NCBI GenBank assembly: GCA_025360395.1
Contig: JANYCH010000164.1
Coordinates: 1-8,161, forward strand
Reading direction: 5' to 3'
Source of the DNA: Cytophagales bacterium
GTDB taxonomy: Bacteria; Bacteroidota; Bacteroidia; Cytophagales; UBA9547
DNA: 8,161 bases
The notes beneath the pieces were generated by a model. It did no database searches, was not told the origin of the DNA, and was given only the letters and a program-made list of their open reading frames with translations. Shown here one piece after another: positions 1-5,642 of this stretch (position 1 is its first letter; each line of letters begins with the position of its first letter). The position numbers were made by a program, and so were the translations under genes.

Positions 1-851
1 ATGATGGTTATGGTAATGAATCTTTCTCAAATTCATTTAGTGTCGCCAAATCCATTGTCAGTGTGTTAATAGGTGTGGCGATTAAAGAAAATAAAATCAA
101 AAGCATTGATGAACCTGTCGGAAACTATTTGATGGATTTTAAAGAAGGTGGAAAAGAAAAGATAACAATCAAACACCTCTTAACTATGAGCTCCGGTTTA
201 AACTGGGATGAATCTTATGCAAGTCCCTTTTCAATGACAACAGAAGGATACTATGGTACAGACCTCCCTTTTTTGATGAACAAAATGAAGGCAATTGAGC
301 CACCTGGCCAATATTTTAAATATTTGAGCGGAAATACCCAGTTACTCGCGCATGTTTTAAAAAGCGCTACCGGAAAAACAGTTTCAGATTATGCCCACGA
401 AAAACTCTGGGAGCCTTTAGGAATGGAAAACGATGCATTATGGTGCCTGGATAAAGAGGGAGGGAATGAAAAAGCTTTTTGCTGTGTAAACTCGAATGCA
501 CGTGACTTTGCCAGGATCGGCTCATTATATCTTCATAATGGAAACTGGCAAGGAAAACAAATTCTCGATTCTGCTTATGTCAAGGAATCCATCAGTCCGG
601 CACAGCTTAAAAACCTTTCAGACAATTCCTCTGTTGATTTTTATGGTTTGCAATGGTGGTTGGTACCCGAAACAACAGGAATTAAAGCATTTTATGCAAG
701 GGGAATTCAGGGTCAGTATATAATTGTGGTGCCTGAAAAGAATATTGTCATTGTTCGTTTAGGTAAAAAACGTGGTAATAAAGTAGGAGTGGAGCAGCTC
801 GAAGATGTGTTGGTTTATGTTAAAGAAGTTTGCAGAATTTTTGGTAAATAA
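1..851 (+). CDS. Serine hydrolase, beta-lactamase / class C PBP fold (5' end outside window)
   Basis: The reading frame is open from base 3 and enters from outside the window, so the true start is not visible. The GTG at base 63 is not the start, because the catalytic motif lies before it. Numbering from the first visible codon there are 282 residues. The SxxK motif is S13-V-A-K16 (bases 39-50), in a context typical of the family. A YxS/YxN-type second motif is Y107-L-S109 followed by G-N, after a PPGQ turn. The third motif, normally K/H-T-G, appears as A232-R-G234 in the context GIQGQY. Known family members are beta-lactamases, DD-peptidases and esterases; this subgroup is usually annotated simply as serine hydrolase. 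I cannot say which substrate it uses or whether it has a signal peptide. The stop codon lies 5 bases before nth, suggesting co-transcription. Confidence 0.88.
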   Translation, partial: DGYGNESFSNSFSVAKSIVSVLIGVAIKENKIKSIDEPVGNYLMDFKEGGKEKITIKHLLTMSSGLNWDESYASPFSMTTEGYYGTDLPFLMNKMKAIEPPGQYFKYLSGNTQLLAHVLKSATGKTVSDYAHEKLWEPLGMENDALWCLDKEGGNEKAFCCVNSNARDFARIGSLYLHNGNWQGKQILDSAYVKESISPAQLKNLSDNSSVDFYGLQWWLVPETTGIKAFYARGIQGQYIIVVPEKNIVIVRLGKKRGNKVGVEQLEDVLVYVKEVCRIFGK

Positions 852-856
852 TCAGG

Positions 857-1558
857 ATGACCCGCAAAGAAAGATACACCAATCTCATTACGTACTTCAC
901 AAAACATCAGCCCACTGCTGAAACGGAGCTTCATTATACCAATGCATTTGAATTATTAGTTGCAGTAGTACTCAGCGCCCAATGTACAGACAAGCGCGTA
1001 AATATGCATACGCCAAAGCTTTTTCAAGACTTTCCTGATCCTGAAGCCCTGTCAAGATGTGATTATGATACACTGTTTCCCTATATAAAATCTATATCTT
1101 TTCCGGGAAACAAGACCAAACATTTAATTGGTTTAGCCCGGCTGCTTGTAGAGAAATATAATTCTGTAGTTCCTGGAACCATAGAGCAACTACAGGAATT
1201 GCCAGGAGTTGGCAGGAAAACTGCAAATGTCATTGTTTCAGTAATCTATAATCAACCTGCAATGGCAGTTGATACCCATGTTTTCAGGGTTTCCAAACGT
1301 TTGGGACTAGTTGATAAAATTGCCAAAACTCCTCTGGATGTAGAGCTTGTTCTTGTTAAACATATTCCTAAAGAGTTCATTGCAAGGTCTCATCATTGGC
1401 TGATCTTGCATGGAAGATATATTTGCGTTGCAAGAAATCCCAAATGCGAAGTTTGTCCTTTAACTGAATGGTGCAAATATTATGAAGGATTAAAAAAAGG
1501 AAAGGGAGGTATGGCTGGTGATGCCCCCGGTACGTTTATGCCCCGAATTTCGGGTTAA
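857..1558 (+). CDS. nth: Endonuclease III, DNA glycosylase / AP lyase
   Basis: Base-excision-repair enzyme that removes oxidised pyrimidines and cleaves the abasic site. The 233-residue protein follows E. coli Nth (211 residues) almost throughout. The helix-hairpin-helix is LPGVGRKTA (about 115-123) with the catalytic lysine K121. The catalytic aspartate is D139 in AVDTHVFRV. The C-terminal 4Fe-4S cluster ligands are C190, C197, C200 and C206, with the classical C-x6-C-x2-C-x5-C spacing. HHWLILHGRYIC just before it is also characteristic. The ATG is chosen because it begins in register with the family and lies 5 bases after the upstream stop; no clear Shine-Dalgarno is present, as is common in Bacteroidota. 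The oddity is a tail of about 23 residues (211-233), rich in Gly and Lys, beyond the usual end of the family. Confidence 0.97.
   Translation: MTRKERYTNLITYFTKHQPTAETELHYTNAFELLVAVVLSAQCTDKRVNMHTPKLFQDFPDPEALSRCDYDTLFPYIKSISFPGNKTKHLIGLARLLVEKYNSVVPGTIEQLQELPGVGRKTANVIVSVIYNQPAMAVDTHVFRVSKRLGLVDKIAKTPLDVELVLVKHIPKEFIARSHHWLILHGRYICVARNPKCEVCPLTEWCKYYEGLKKGKGGMAGDAPGTFMPRISG
1542..1554. repeat. Short inverted repeat at the 3' end of nth
   Basis: CCCGAA and TTCGGG form a dyad around a single T, overlapping the last codons of nth and ending just before its stop. As RNA it could fold only as CCCG/CGGG with a five-base loop. No T run follows, so it is not a typical intrinsic terminator. Confidence 0.45.
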
Positions 1559-1625
1559 GGATGAACTGAGAAATTCCTAACAGTTTGATTTTTATGTTAA
1601 TTATACTCTATAAAGTAATTTTTAT

Positions 1626-1633
1626 TATATTTG
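1626..1633 (+). promoter_or_regulatory. Likely rpsP promoter, -7 element
   Basis: TATATTTG matches the Bacteroidota -7 consensus TAnnTTTG exactly. It lies about 46 bases before the rpsP start in the nth-rpsP gap. No TTG stands 19-21 bases upstream, so the -33 element is weak or absent. The call rests on the -7 match and its position before a ribosomal protein gene. Confidence 0.5.
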
Positions 1634-1679
1634 CAACCCAATTTTAAAACAGGACGAGTTCCGCATAAACCCAGATCAA

Positions 1680-2339
1680 ATGGCATCATCATCAGTAAAA
1701 ATCAGGCTATCACGTAGAGGCCGTAAAAAATTAGCTCTTTACGACATTGTAGTAGCCAATGCCACTTCGCCACGCGATGGCCGATTCATTGAAAAATTAG
1801 GTACTTATAACCCTAATACAAACCCTGCAACAATACTTTTTGACGAAGAAAAAGCGTTAAAATGGTTATTGAATGGTGCAGAACCAACAGACACAGTTGG
1901 AAGAATGCTTTCTTACAAAGGCGTTTTATTGCGTAAACACTTACAGATTGGTGTTATAAAAGGTGCGATCACTCAGGAAATTGCTGATGCCCGTTACCAG
2001 GACTGGACAAAATCTAAACAAGAAAAAATAGAAGGTAAAGTATCAACTCTTGCTCAGAAAGCACAAGACGCTAAATCTGCGAAATTTGCTGCTGAGAAAG
2101 TAGCCAACGAAGCAAAAGCTAAAGTTGTAGCAAGCAAGCGTAATGCTGCTTCTGCTGATCTTGAAGCTGCTGCGATTGCTGCTGCTAAAGAAGCATCTGG
2201 TGAATCTTCTGAGGAGTCTGCTGAAGAAGAAACCAAAGTTGAAGAAGTTAAAGCGGAAGAAGTTGCAGCTCCAGTTGAAGCCGCAGCACCAGACGCTCCA
2301 GTTGATGCAGTAGTATCAGAAGAAAAAGCAGCAGAGTAA
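1680..2339 (+). CDS. rpsP: 30S ribosomal protein S16 with long Bacteroidota-type tail
   Basis: S16 is a structural protein of the small ribosomal subunit. The core (about residues 5-90) carries the family features: VKIRLSRRGRKKLALYDIVVAN, the SPRDGRFIEKLGTYNP segment, and LLNGAEPTDTVGRMLSYKGVL. The family core is about 80 residues, but this protein has 219. Residues about 110-155 are rich in Ala and Lys and should be helical and basic. Residues about 171-219 are Glu/Ala/Val-rich, acidic and probably disordered. Extended S16 tails are known in this phylum, so this is not a fusion with another domain. The ATG is preceded by an AT-rich leader without Shine-Dalgarno. A terminator 15 bases after the stop, and the absence of rimM, suggest a monocistronic transcript. 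Confidence 0.97.
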   Translation: MASSSVKIRLSRRGRKKLALYDIVVANATSPRDGRFIEKLGTYNPNTNPATILFDEEKALKWLLNGAEPTDTVGRMLSYKGVLLRKHLQIGVIKGAITQEIADARYQDWTKSKQEKIEGKVSTLAQKAQDAKSAKFAAEKVANEAKAKVVASKRNAASADLEAAAIAAAKEASGESSEESAEEETKVEEVKAEEVAAPVEAAAPDAPVDAVVSEEKAAE

Positions 2340-2354
2340 TTATATACAGCTTTT

Positions 2355-2386
2355 AAAAGGGGACAGGAAACTGGTCCCCTTTTTTT
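2355..2386 (+). terminator. Intrinsic terminator of rpsP
   Basis: AAAAGGGGAC (2355-2364) pairs with GTCCCCTTTT (2374-2383). Inside, AG pairs with CT around a GAAA tetraloop, leaving one bulged G at 2373. The 3' arm runs into seven T residues (2380-2386). It lies 15 bases after the rpsP stop codon. Confidence 0.93.
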
Positions 2387-2400
2387 ATGTTTTCTTTTGT

Positions 2401-2418
2401 TAACAATTTAGTAACATT
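2401..2418. repeat. 18-bp direct repeat, copy 1
   Basis: The sequence TAACAATTTAGTAACATT recurs with 16 of 18 bases identical at 2564-2581, in the same orientation. The first eight and last eight bases are identical; only the central TA/AT differs. This copy also holds a small dyad, TGTTA (2398-2402) and TAACA (2412-2416), of the kind a dimeric regulator could bind. The function is not known. Confidence 0.55.
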
Positions 2419-2492
2419 GGAATAAAATTGAGTTGTTTTGGTGCTCAATTAGGATTGATTATGGAGATAATATCATGCTGTAAGTTTAAACA

Positions 2493-2519
2493 AATACTTA
2501 ATTTTGAAAATTAAGTATT
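2493..2519. repeat. Perfect 27-base palindrome in the intergenic gap
   Basis: AATACTTAATTTT (2493-2505) and its exact reverse complement (2507-2519) flank a single G at 2506. All 13 pairs match. The arms are AT-rich and no T run follows, so it does not look like a terminator. A protein-binding site upstream of the 2623 gene or a cruciform-forming element are the simplest readings. It lies between the two copies of the 18-bp direct repeat. Confidence 0.7.
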
Positions 2520-2563
2520 GAATTATAGATTGTTATATTGTTGTTAAATTAAATTAATATTGA

Positions 2564-2581
2564 TAACAATTATGTAACATT
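2564..2581. repeat. 18-bp direct repeat, copy 2
   Basis: TAACAATTATGTAACATT matches the copy at 2401-2418 at 16 of 18 positions. It ends 41 bases before the ATG at 2623, so it falls where the promoter of the next gene would be expected. The first half of the TGTTA...TAACA dyad is imperfect here (TGATA). Confidence 0.55.
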
Positions 2582-2622
2582 AAGTTGCTAAATTCGTTAG
2601 ACAGTTGATAAACAAAGTAATT

Positions 2623-3291
2623 ATGAAACTACGGGTGTTATTTGGGATTGCCGGGTTGGGCCTGGTCTTATCTGCTTCAGCACAAACGGCGCTTATTAAA
2701 AAATTAGACCGGTATTGTAGTTCGGTAGCACAAGAGTTTGACCAAATCTCTGCCGATCGTAAAGAAAAACTAACAACCCTTGCAGATATGATCATTTCTG
2801 CCAACCTTAAAGATGGACATTCGTCAGTAGTATTTACAGATGAAACAAATTCTGGCAATAGTCAAATTGCCCAGGCTTTTTTGCAGGCTTCAATCTCAAA
2901 AAAAGGTTTAAATAAGGTTAATATATTTTCTGCAGGAAATTTAGAAAGTGCCATTGATAAACAGGGAATTGCTTTATTAAAAGCATCTGGATTCTCAGTA
3001 GAGAGCAATACAAACTTTAAAAAGAACCCTCATTATTTATTAAATTATTCCTGGGGCGAAAATAGGGTTATGTTATTTTCTAAAAAGATGAATAATTTTC
3101 AAATACCGACAAGCAATTTAATAGTTGTGAGTATGGATGGAAGTTTGGTCCCTGATTCACCCGCCATTAGTATTAGGGAAAGCATTTCTTATGGAATGAT
3201 GAATGAAACTACTTTTAAAGAGATTGCCAGAGAAATGGCGTTTATTGCAGAAAAGTTGCAGAACAATCAGTTATTGTCACACCAGCGATAG
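2623..3291 (+). CDS. Exported LMW tyrosine phosphatase / arsenate reductase-like pseudoenzyme
   Basis: A 222-residue protein. An N-terminal signal peptide (Lys/Arg, then a hydrophobic stretch to about residue 19, cut after SASA at 20) predicts export. The body matches from memory the plan of the Bacteroidota low-molecular-weight PTP/ArsC-like family: FDQISADRKEKLTTLADMI (39-57), then a beta strand and a P-loop position FTDETNSGNSQIAQAF (71-86), FSAG (102-105), LLKASGFSVES (118-128), NPHYLL, LFSK (151-154), and EIAREMAFIAEKL (200-212). In active relatives the loop reads C-x5-R-S (for example CTHNSRRS). Here Cys is D73 and Arg is N79, so neither phosphatase nor arsenate reductase chemistry is expected; a binding role is an inference. 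The ATG at 2623 is preferred over an in-frame TTG at 2605 because the signal peptide starts there cleanly. It is a single gene bounded by terminators. The fold assignment is by eye. Confidence 0.62.
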   Translation: MKLRVLFGIAGLGLVLSASAQTALIKKLDRYCSSVAQEFDQISADRKEKLTTLADMIISANLKDGHSSVVFTDETNSGNSQIAQAFLQASISKKGLNKVNIFSAGNLESAIDKQGIALLKASGFSVESNTNFKKNPHYLLNYSWGENRVMLFSKKMNNFQIPTSNLIVVSMDGSLVPDSPAISIRESISYGMMNETTFKEIAREMAFIAEKLQNNQLLSHQR

Positions 3292-3311
3292 TCAAAATAT
3301 AGTTGCTTTAG

Positions 3312-3343
3312 AAAGACCGTAAGTTTCTTACGGTCTTTTTTTT
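3312..3343 (+). terminator. Strong intrinsic terminator after the exported pseudo-phosphatase gene
   Basis: AAAGACCGTAAG (3312-3323) pairs perfectly with CTTACGGTCTTT (3327-3338) around a TTT loop, giving a 12-bp stem. Eight T residues (3336-3343) complete it. It starts 20 bases after the stop codon and should isolate this gene from the next one. Confidence 0.95.
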
Positions 3344-3375
3344 GTTTATAATTGAACAATAATACTTAATTATAA

Positions 3376-3921
3376 ATGTCAGATTCTGAACTGGAAGTTT
3401 TAAAATATCCGATAGGTAAGTTTGTAAAACCTGCAATTATTAACAAGGATATAATAAATTCCTATATCAGTGACATCGAATCTTTCCCATCAAGATTAGA
3501 AAAGGAAGCCATCAAATTGAAAGATCAACAGCTTGATACGCCTTACCGGCCTCAAGGGTGGACTTTAAGACAAGTAGTCAATCATTGCGCGGACAGCCAT
3601 ATGAATAGCCTTGTGCGTTTTAAACTTACCTTGACAGAAGACAAACCTATTATAAAGCCATATTACGAAGAAAGATGGGCAGAATTGTCTGATAGTAAAA
3701 GTATGCCTCTTGAGCCTGCTATTCAAATGCTTTACGGGATACATTCCAGGTGGACAGTACTTCTTAATTCGCTTTCAGAATCAGACCTGAAAAGAAGTTT
3801 TACCCACCCTGAACATGGTAAAGAGTTTACAATAGAAGAAAACATCGGGATCTATGCCTGGCACTGTAATCATCATTTGGCTCATATTACGACCTTGAAA
3901 AAAAGTAAAGGTTGGCAGTAA
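3376..3921 (+). CDS. DinB-fold metal-dependent protein of the YfiT type
   Basis: A cytoplasmic protein of 181 residues, the normal length for Bacillus YfiT relatives. YfiT-type proteins are four-helix DinB-fold metalloproteins, annotated as putative metal-dependent hydrolases or thiol (bacillithiol) S-transferases. Clear family features are YPIGKF near the N terminus, LDTPYRPQGWTLRQVVNHCADSHMNS (53-78), RFKLTLTEDKP, PYYEERWAELSDS, HSRWTVLL (123-130) and YAWHCNHHLAHI (160-171). The expected metal triad is H70, H163 and H167. The actual substrate cannot be deduced. The start follows the preceding terminator by only 32 bases, so any promoter must overlap or directly adjoin that terminator. The stop is one base before the acyltransferase ATG, indicating an operon and probably coupled translation. 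Confidence 0.92.
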   Translation: MSDSELEVLKYPIGKFVKPAIINKDIINSYISDIESFPSRLEKEAIKLKDQQLDTPYRPQGWTLRQVVNHCADSHMNSLVRFKLTLTEDKPIIKPYYEERWAELSDSKSMPLEPAIQMLYGIHSRWTVLLNSLSESDLKRSFTHPEHGKEFTIEENIGIYAWHCNHHLAHITTLKKSKGWQ

Positions 3922-3922
3922 A

Positions 3923-5014
3923 ATGAAAAAACTTGATTATGTAGATTCATTAAGAGGGCTTGCAATTTTATGTGTTATAATGATACATACAAATCAATTT
4001 GGAAATTCAAGCGTACCTATAATTCTGAGAAAAATAATAGGAGAAGGTGCCAGGGGTGTTCAGCTTTTTTATTTGGCAAGTGCGTTTACATTATTTCTCT
4101 CATTTAAAAACAGATGTGATAAAGAGAAATTCCCGGTCAGAAATTTTTTTATAAGGAGGCTTTTCAGAATTGCCCCATTGTATTATTTGGGAATAGTATA
4201 TTATATATTCCAAGACGGTTTAGGATCAAGATATTGGCTTGGTAGTGAACCTCACATAACAGTTCTTAATATTATTTCGAATTTCACTTTTTTACATGCA
4301 TTTAATCCATTTTGGATTAATAGTCTCGTACCGGGTGGATGGTCAATAGGAGTGGAAATGACCTTTTATGCAATATTTCCTTTATTGTTTTTAAAAATTA
4401 AAAGTCTAAACCAAGCCTTTATCTTTTTTATTATAAGCATTCTTTTAAGGTTACTGCTCCAATTAGAATTTGAAAAATTCCCACTAATTATGGATAGCAG
4501 ATTATGGAATGAATACCTGTTCTTATACTTCCCAAGTCAAATGCCAGTTTTTGCTTTGGGTATTATATTGTATTTCATCATTATCGAAAATGAAACCTCT
4601 AAAGCGGTTTCAGGTAAATTAATCATATTGATGTGTGGCCTTATGCTGGTTCAGCTAACACTTAATACTCCATATTTTTTTCCTCATCATATTTTATTTG
4701 GGATAGGATTCTTAGGATTAGGAATAGCCCTTAGTAAATTTAGGTTTATGCTGTTTGTAAATCCTGTTATAAACTACATTGGAAGAATAAGTTTTAGTAT
4801 GTATCTAGTACATTTTGCAGTTTTACATTGGTTGGCATATTACCATTTCATTGACTTTTTTGAAAATGGAACAGTGAATTATCTTACCAGACTTGGCCTT
4901 GTTTTTGGTTTGACAGTACTTTTATCAGGTTTATTATACCGTGCAATAGAAATTCCATTTCAAAGAATGGGTAAAAAAATGATTTTAAGGTTAGAAGGTA
5001 CGCAAACAGATTAA
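3923..5014 (+). CDS. Acyltransferase family 3 membrane protein (OafA/YrhL-like)
   Basis: Integral inner-membrane O-acyltransferase, 363 residues, the usual length for a stand-alone acyltransferase-3 domain. Family landmarks are DSLRGLAILCVIMIHT (8-23) with the conserved RG and the essential-type H22, GARGVQLFYLASAF (42-55), the basic loop FFIRRLFRIAPLYY (75-88), GGWSIGVEMTFYAIFPL (138-154) with E145, and the terminal IEIPFQ (342-347). About ten hydrophobic segments are visible. Members transfer acetyl or other acyl groups to extracellular glycans such as O-antigen, peptidoglycan or exopolysaccharide; the acceptor here is unknown, as no glycan-synthesis genes are adjacent. It starts one base after the stop of the DinB-fold gene. 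It ends 19 bases from the stop of the convergent minus-strand gene with no convincing terminator between them. Confidence 0.94.
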   Translation: MKKLDYVDSLRGLAILCVIMIHTNQFGNSSVPIILRKIIGEGARGVQLFYLASAFTLFLSFKNRCDKEKFPVRNFFIRRLFRIAPLYYLGIVYYIFQDGLGSRYWLGSEPHITVLNIISNFTFLHAFNPFWINSLVPGGWSIGVEMTFYAIFPLLFLKIKSLNQAFIFFIISILLRLLLQLEFEKFPLIMDSRLWNEYLFLYFPSQMPVFALGIILYFIIIENETSKAVSGKLIILMCGLMLVQLTLNTPYFFPHHILFGIGFLGLGIALSKFRFMLFVNPVINYIGRISFSMYLVHFAVLHWLAYYHFIDFFENGTVNYLTRLGLVFGLTVLLSGLLYRAIEIPFQRMGKKMILRLEGTQTD

Positions 5015-5033
5015 GTCTTTATAATTTTGGCAA

Positions 5034-5564
5034 TTATTCCTTAGCTCTTAACAGTATTCTCCCATTATCGGTATGAAACAATACTATTGGATCTATAGCC
5101 CTTAAACCGGTGACTCCAATAGCTGTTGCTTCTAATTTTAACCTGAAATCAAACATGAGTAGTTTGTCAAGAAATTGAAATCCGACATTGACATTAACAG
5201 GATAATTATTTCCGCAACCTGTTAATATGCCTTGCAAAAGGAATACCTGACGTCCACTCATATCCTTATCCAGTTTATTGAAGGGTAAAGTAAGGGCTAG
5301 ATGTATAGAAGGACAATTGCTGTTAAATAAAGCCAGATTTTTTAATGAGTCTTTTTGGCTTACTAAAGTAGCAGCGTCCGCATGTAGCACCATTTCATTC
5401 CTTTCCAGATCAAGACTGGTTGTAAGTTTTGTGGAAAACCAGTTTAATGTTTTTTTATCCTGATATACGGTGAGCGTAACTTCATTCTCACTAAAGTATC
5501 CTTGTGAAAAAAGGTTAATATGGCAGATGAGTATCTGGATAAATATGAGGATTCTTGTTTTCAT
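5034..5564 (-). CDS. Small exported protein, possibly YceI-like
   Basis: A 176-residue protein with a signal peptide (MKTR, hydrophobic to about 18, likely cut after FSQ near 21), so it should be periplasmic or outside the cell. I do not recognise a close family. The pattern of the mature part resembles YceI-like lipocalin folds: alternating strands (about 27-70), a DSLKNLALFN stretch (about 72-81) followed by CPSIHLAL, which sits where YceI has its ...hF/L..yP.i.f segment, then a strand leading to LLQGILTGCGNNYPVNVNVGF (about 108-128), like the G-x-L-T-hydrophobic-G-x..x-V segment. This is a judgement by eye. Two cysteines (about 84 and 116) could form a disulfide. It is divergent from the sorting-domain protein across 78 bp and convergent with the acyltransferase. 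Confidence 0.8.
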   Translation of the reverse strand: MKTRILIFIQILICHINLFSQGYFSENEVTLTVYQDKKTLNWFSTKLTTSLDLERNEMVLHADAATLVSQKDSLKNLALFNSNCPSIHLALTLPFNKLDKDMSGRQVFLLQGILTGCGNNYPVNVNVGFQFLDKLLMFDFRLKLEATAIGVTGLRAIDPIVLFHTDNGRILLRAKE

Positions 5565-5573
5565 TTTTAAATT

Positions 5574-5598
5574 ATTAAGAATTAATTGATTAAGAATT
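5574..5598. repeat. Tandem ATTAAGAATT boxes in a divergent promoter region
   Basis: ATTAAGAATT occurs at 5574-5583 and again at 5589-5598, a 15-base period, in the 78-bp gap between the divergent exported-protein genes. It is close to the minus-strand start and far from the plus-strand one. It may be a regulator site, but the DNA is AT-rich and chance is possible. Confidence 0.35.
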
Positions 5599-5642
5599 TC
5601 AAACCGAATGCAAATAGAAGCGTTTAAACTTTAAAATACACT

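Noticed and set aside
63..65. GTG as start codon of the first gene
   Set aside because: The frame is open upstream to base 3 and the catalytic SVAK motif lies at 39-50, so the gene begins outside the window.
2054..2236. Minus-strand open frame inside rpsP
   Set aside because: Its Ala/Ser-rich composition mirrors the Ala/Glu/Lys-rich S16 tail in another frame; it has no independent support.
2530..2562. TTG and TAATATTG as a promoter for the 2623 gene
   Set aside because: The -7 match is incomplete and the 22-base spacing is too long, so it is not strong enough to annotate.
2605..2607. TTG as start of the exported pseudo-phosphatase
   Set aside because: It would add six residues before a clean signal peptide; the ATG at 2623 is a better start.
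2340..2622. Missed small gene or RNA in the rpsP downstream gap
   Set aside because: No coding frame with family features and no recognisable RNA fold; only the terminator, direct repeats and palindrome are supported.
2580..2858. Minus-strand open frame over the start of the pseudo-phosphatase gene
   Set aside because: It overlaps a coding region with a signal peptide and family motifs; no protein features are visible in it.
5021..5037. ATAATT / AATTAT inverted repeat between the convergent genes as a terminator
   Set aside because: Only six A-T pairs, overlapping the minus-strand stop codon, without a flanking T run of useful length.
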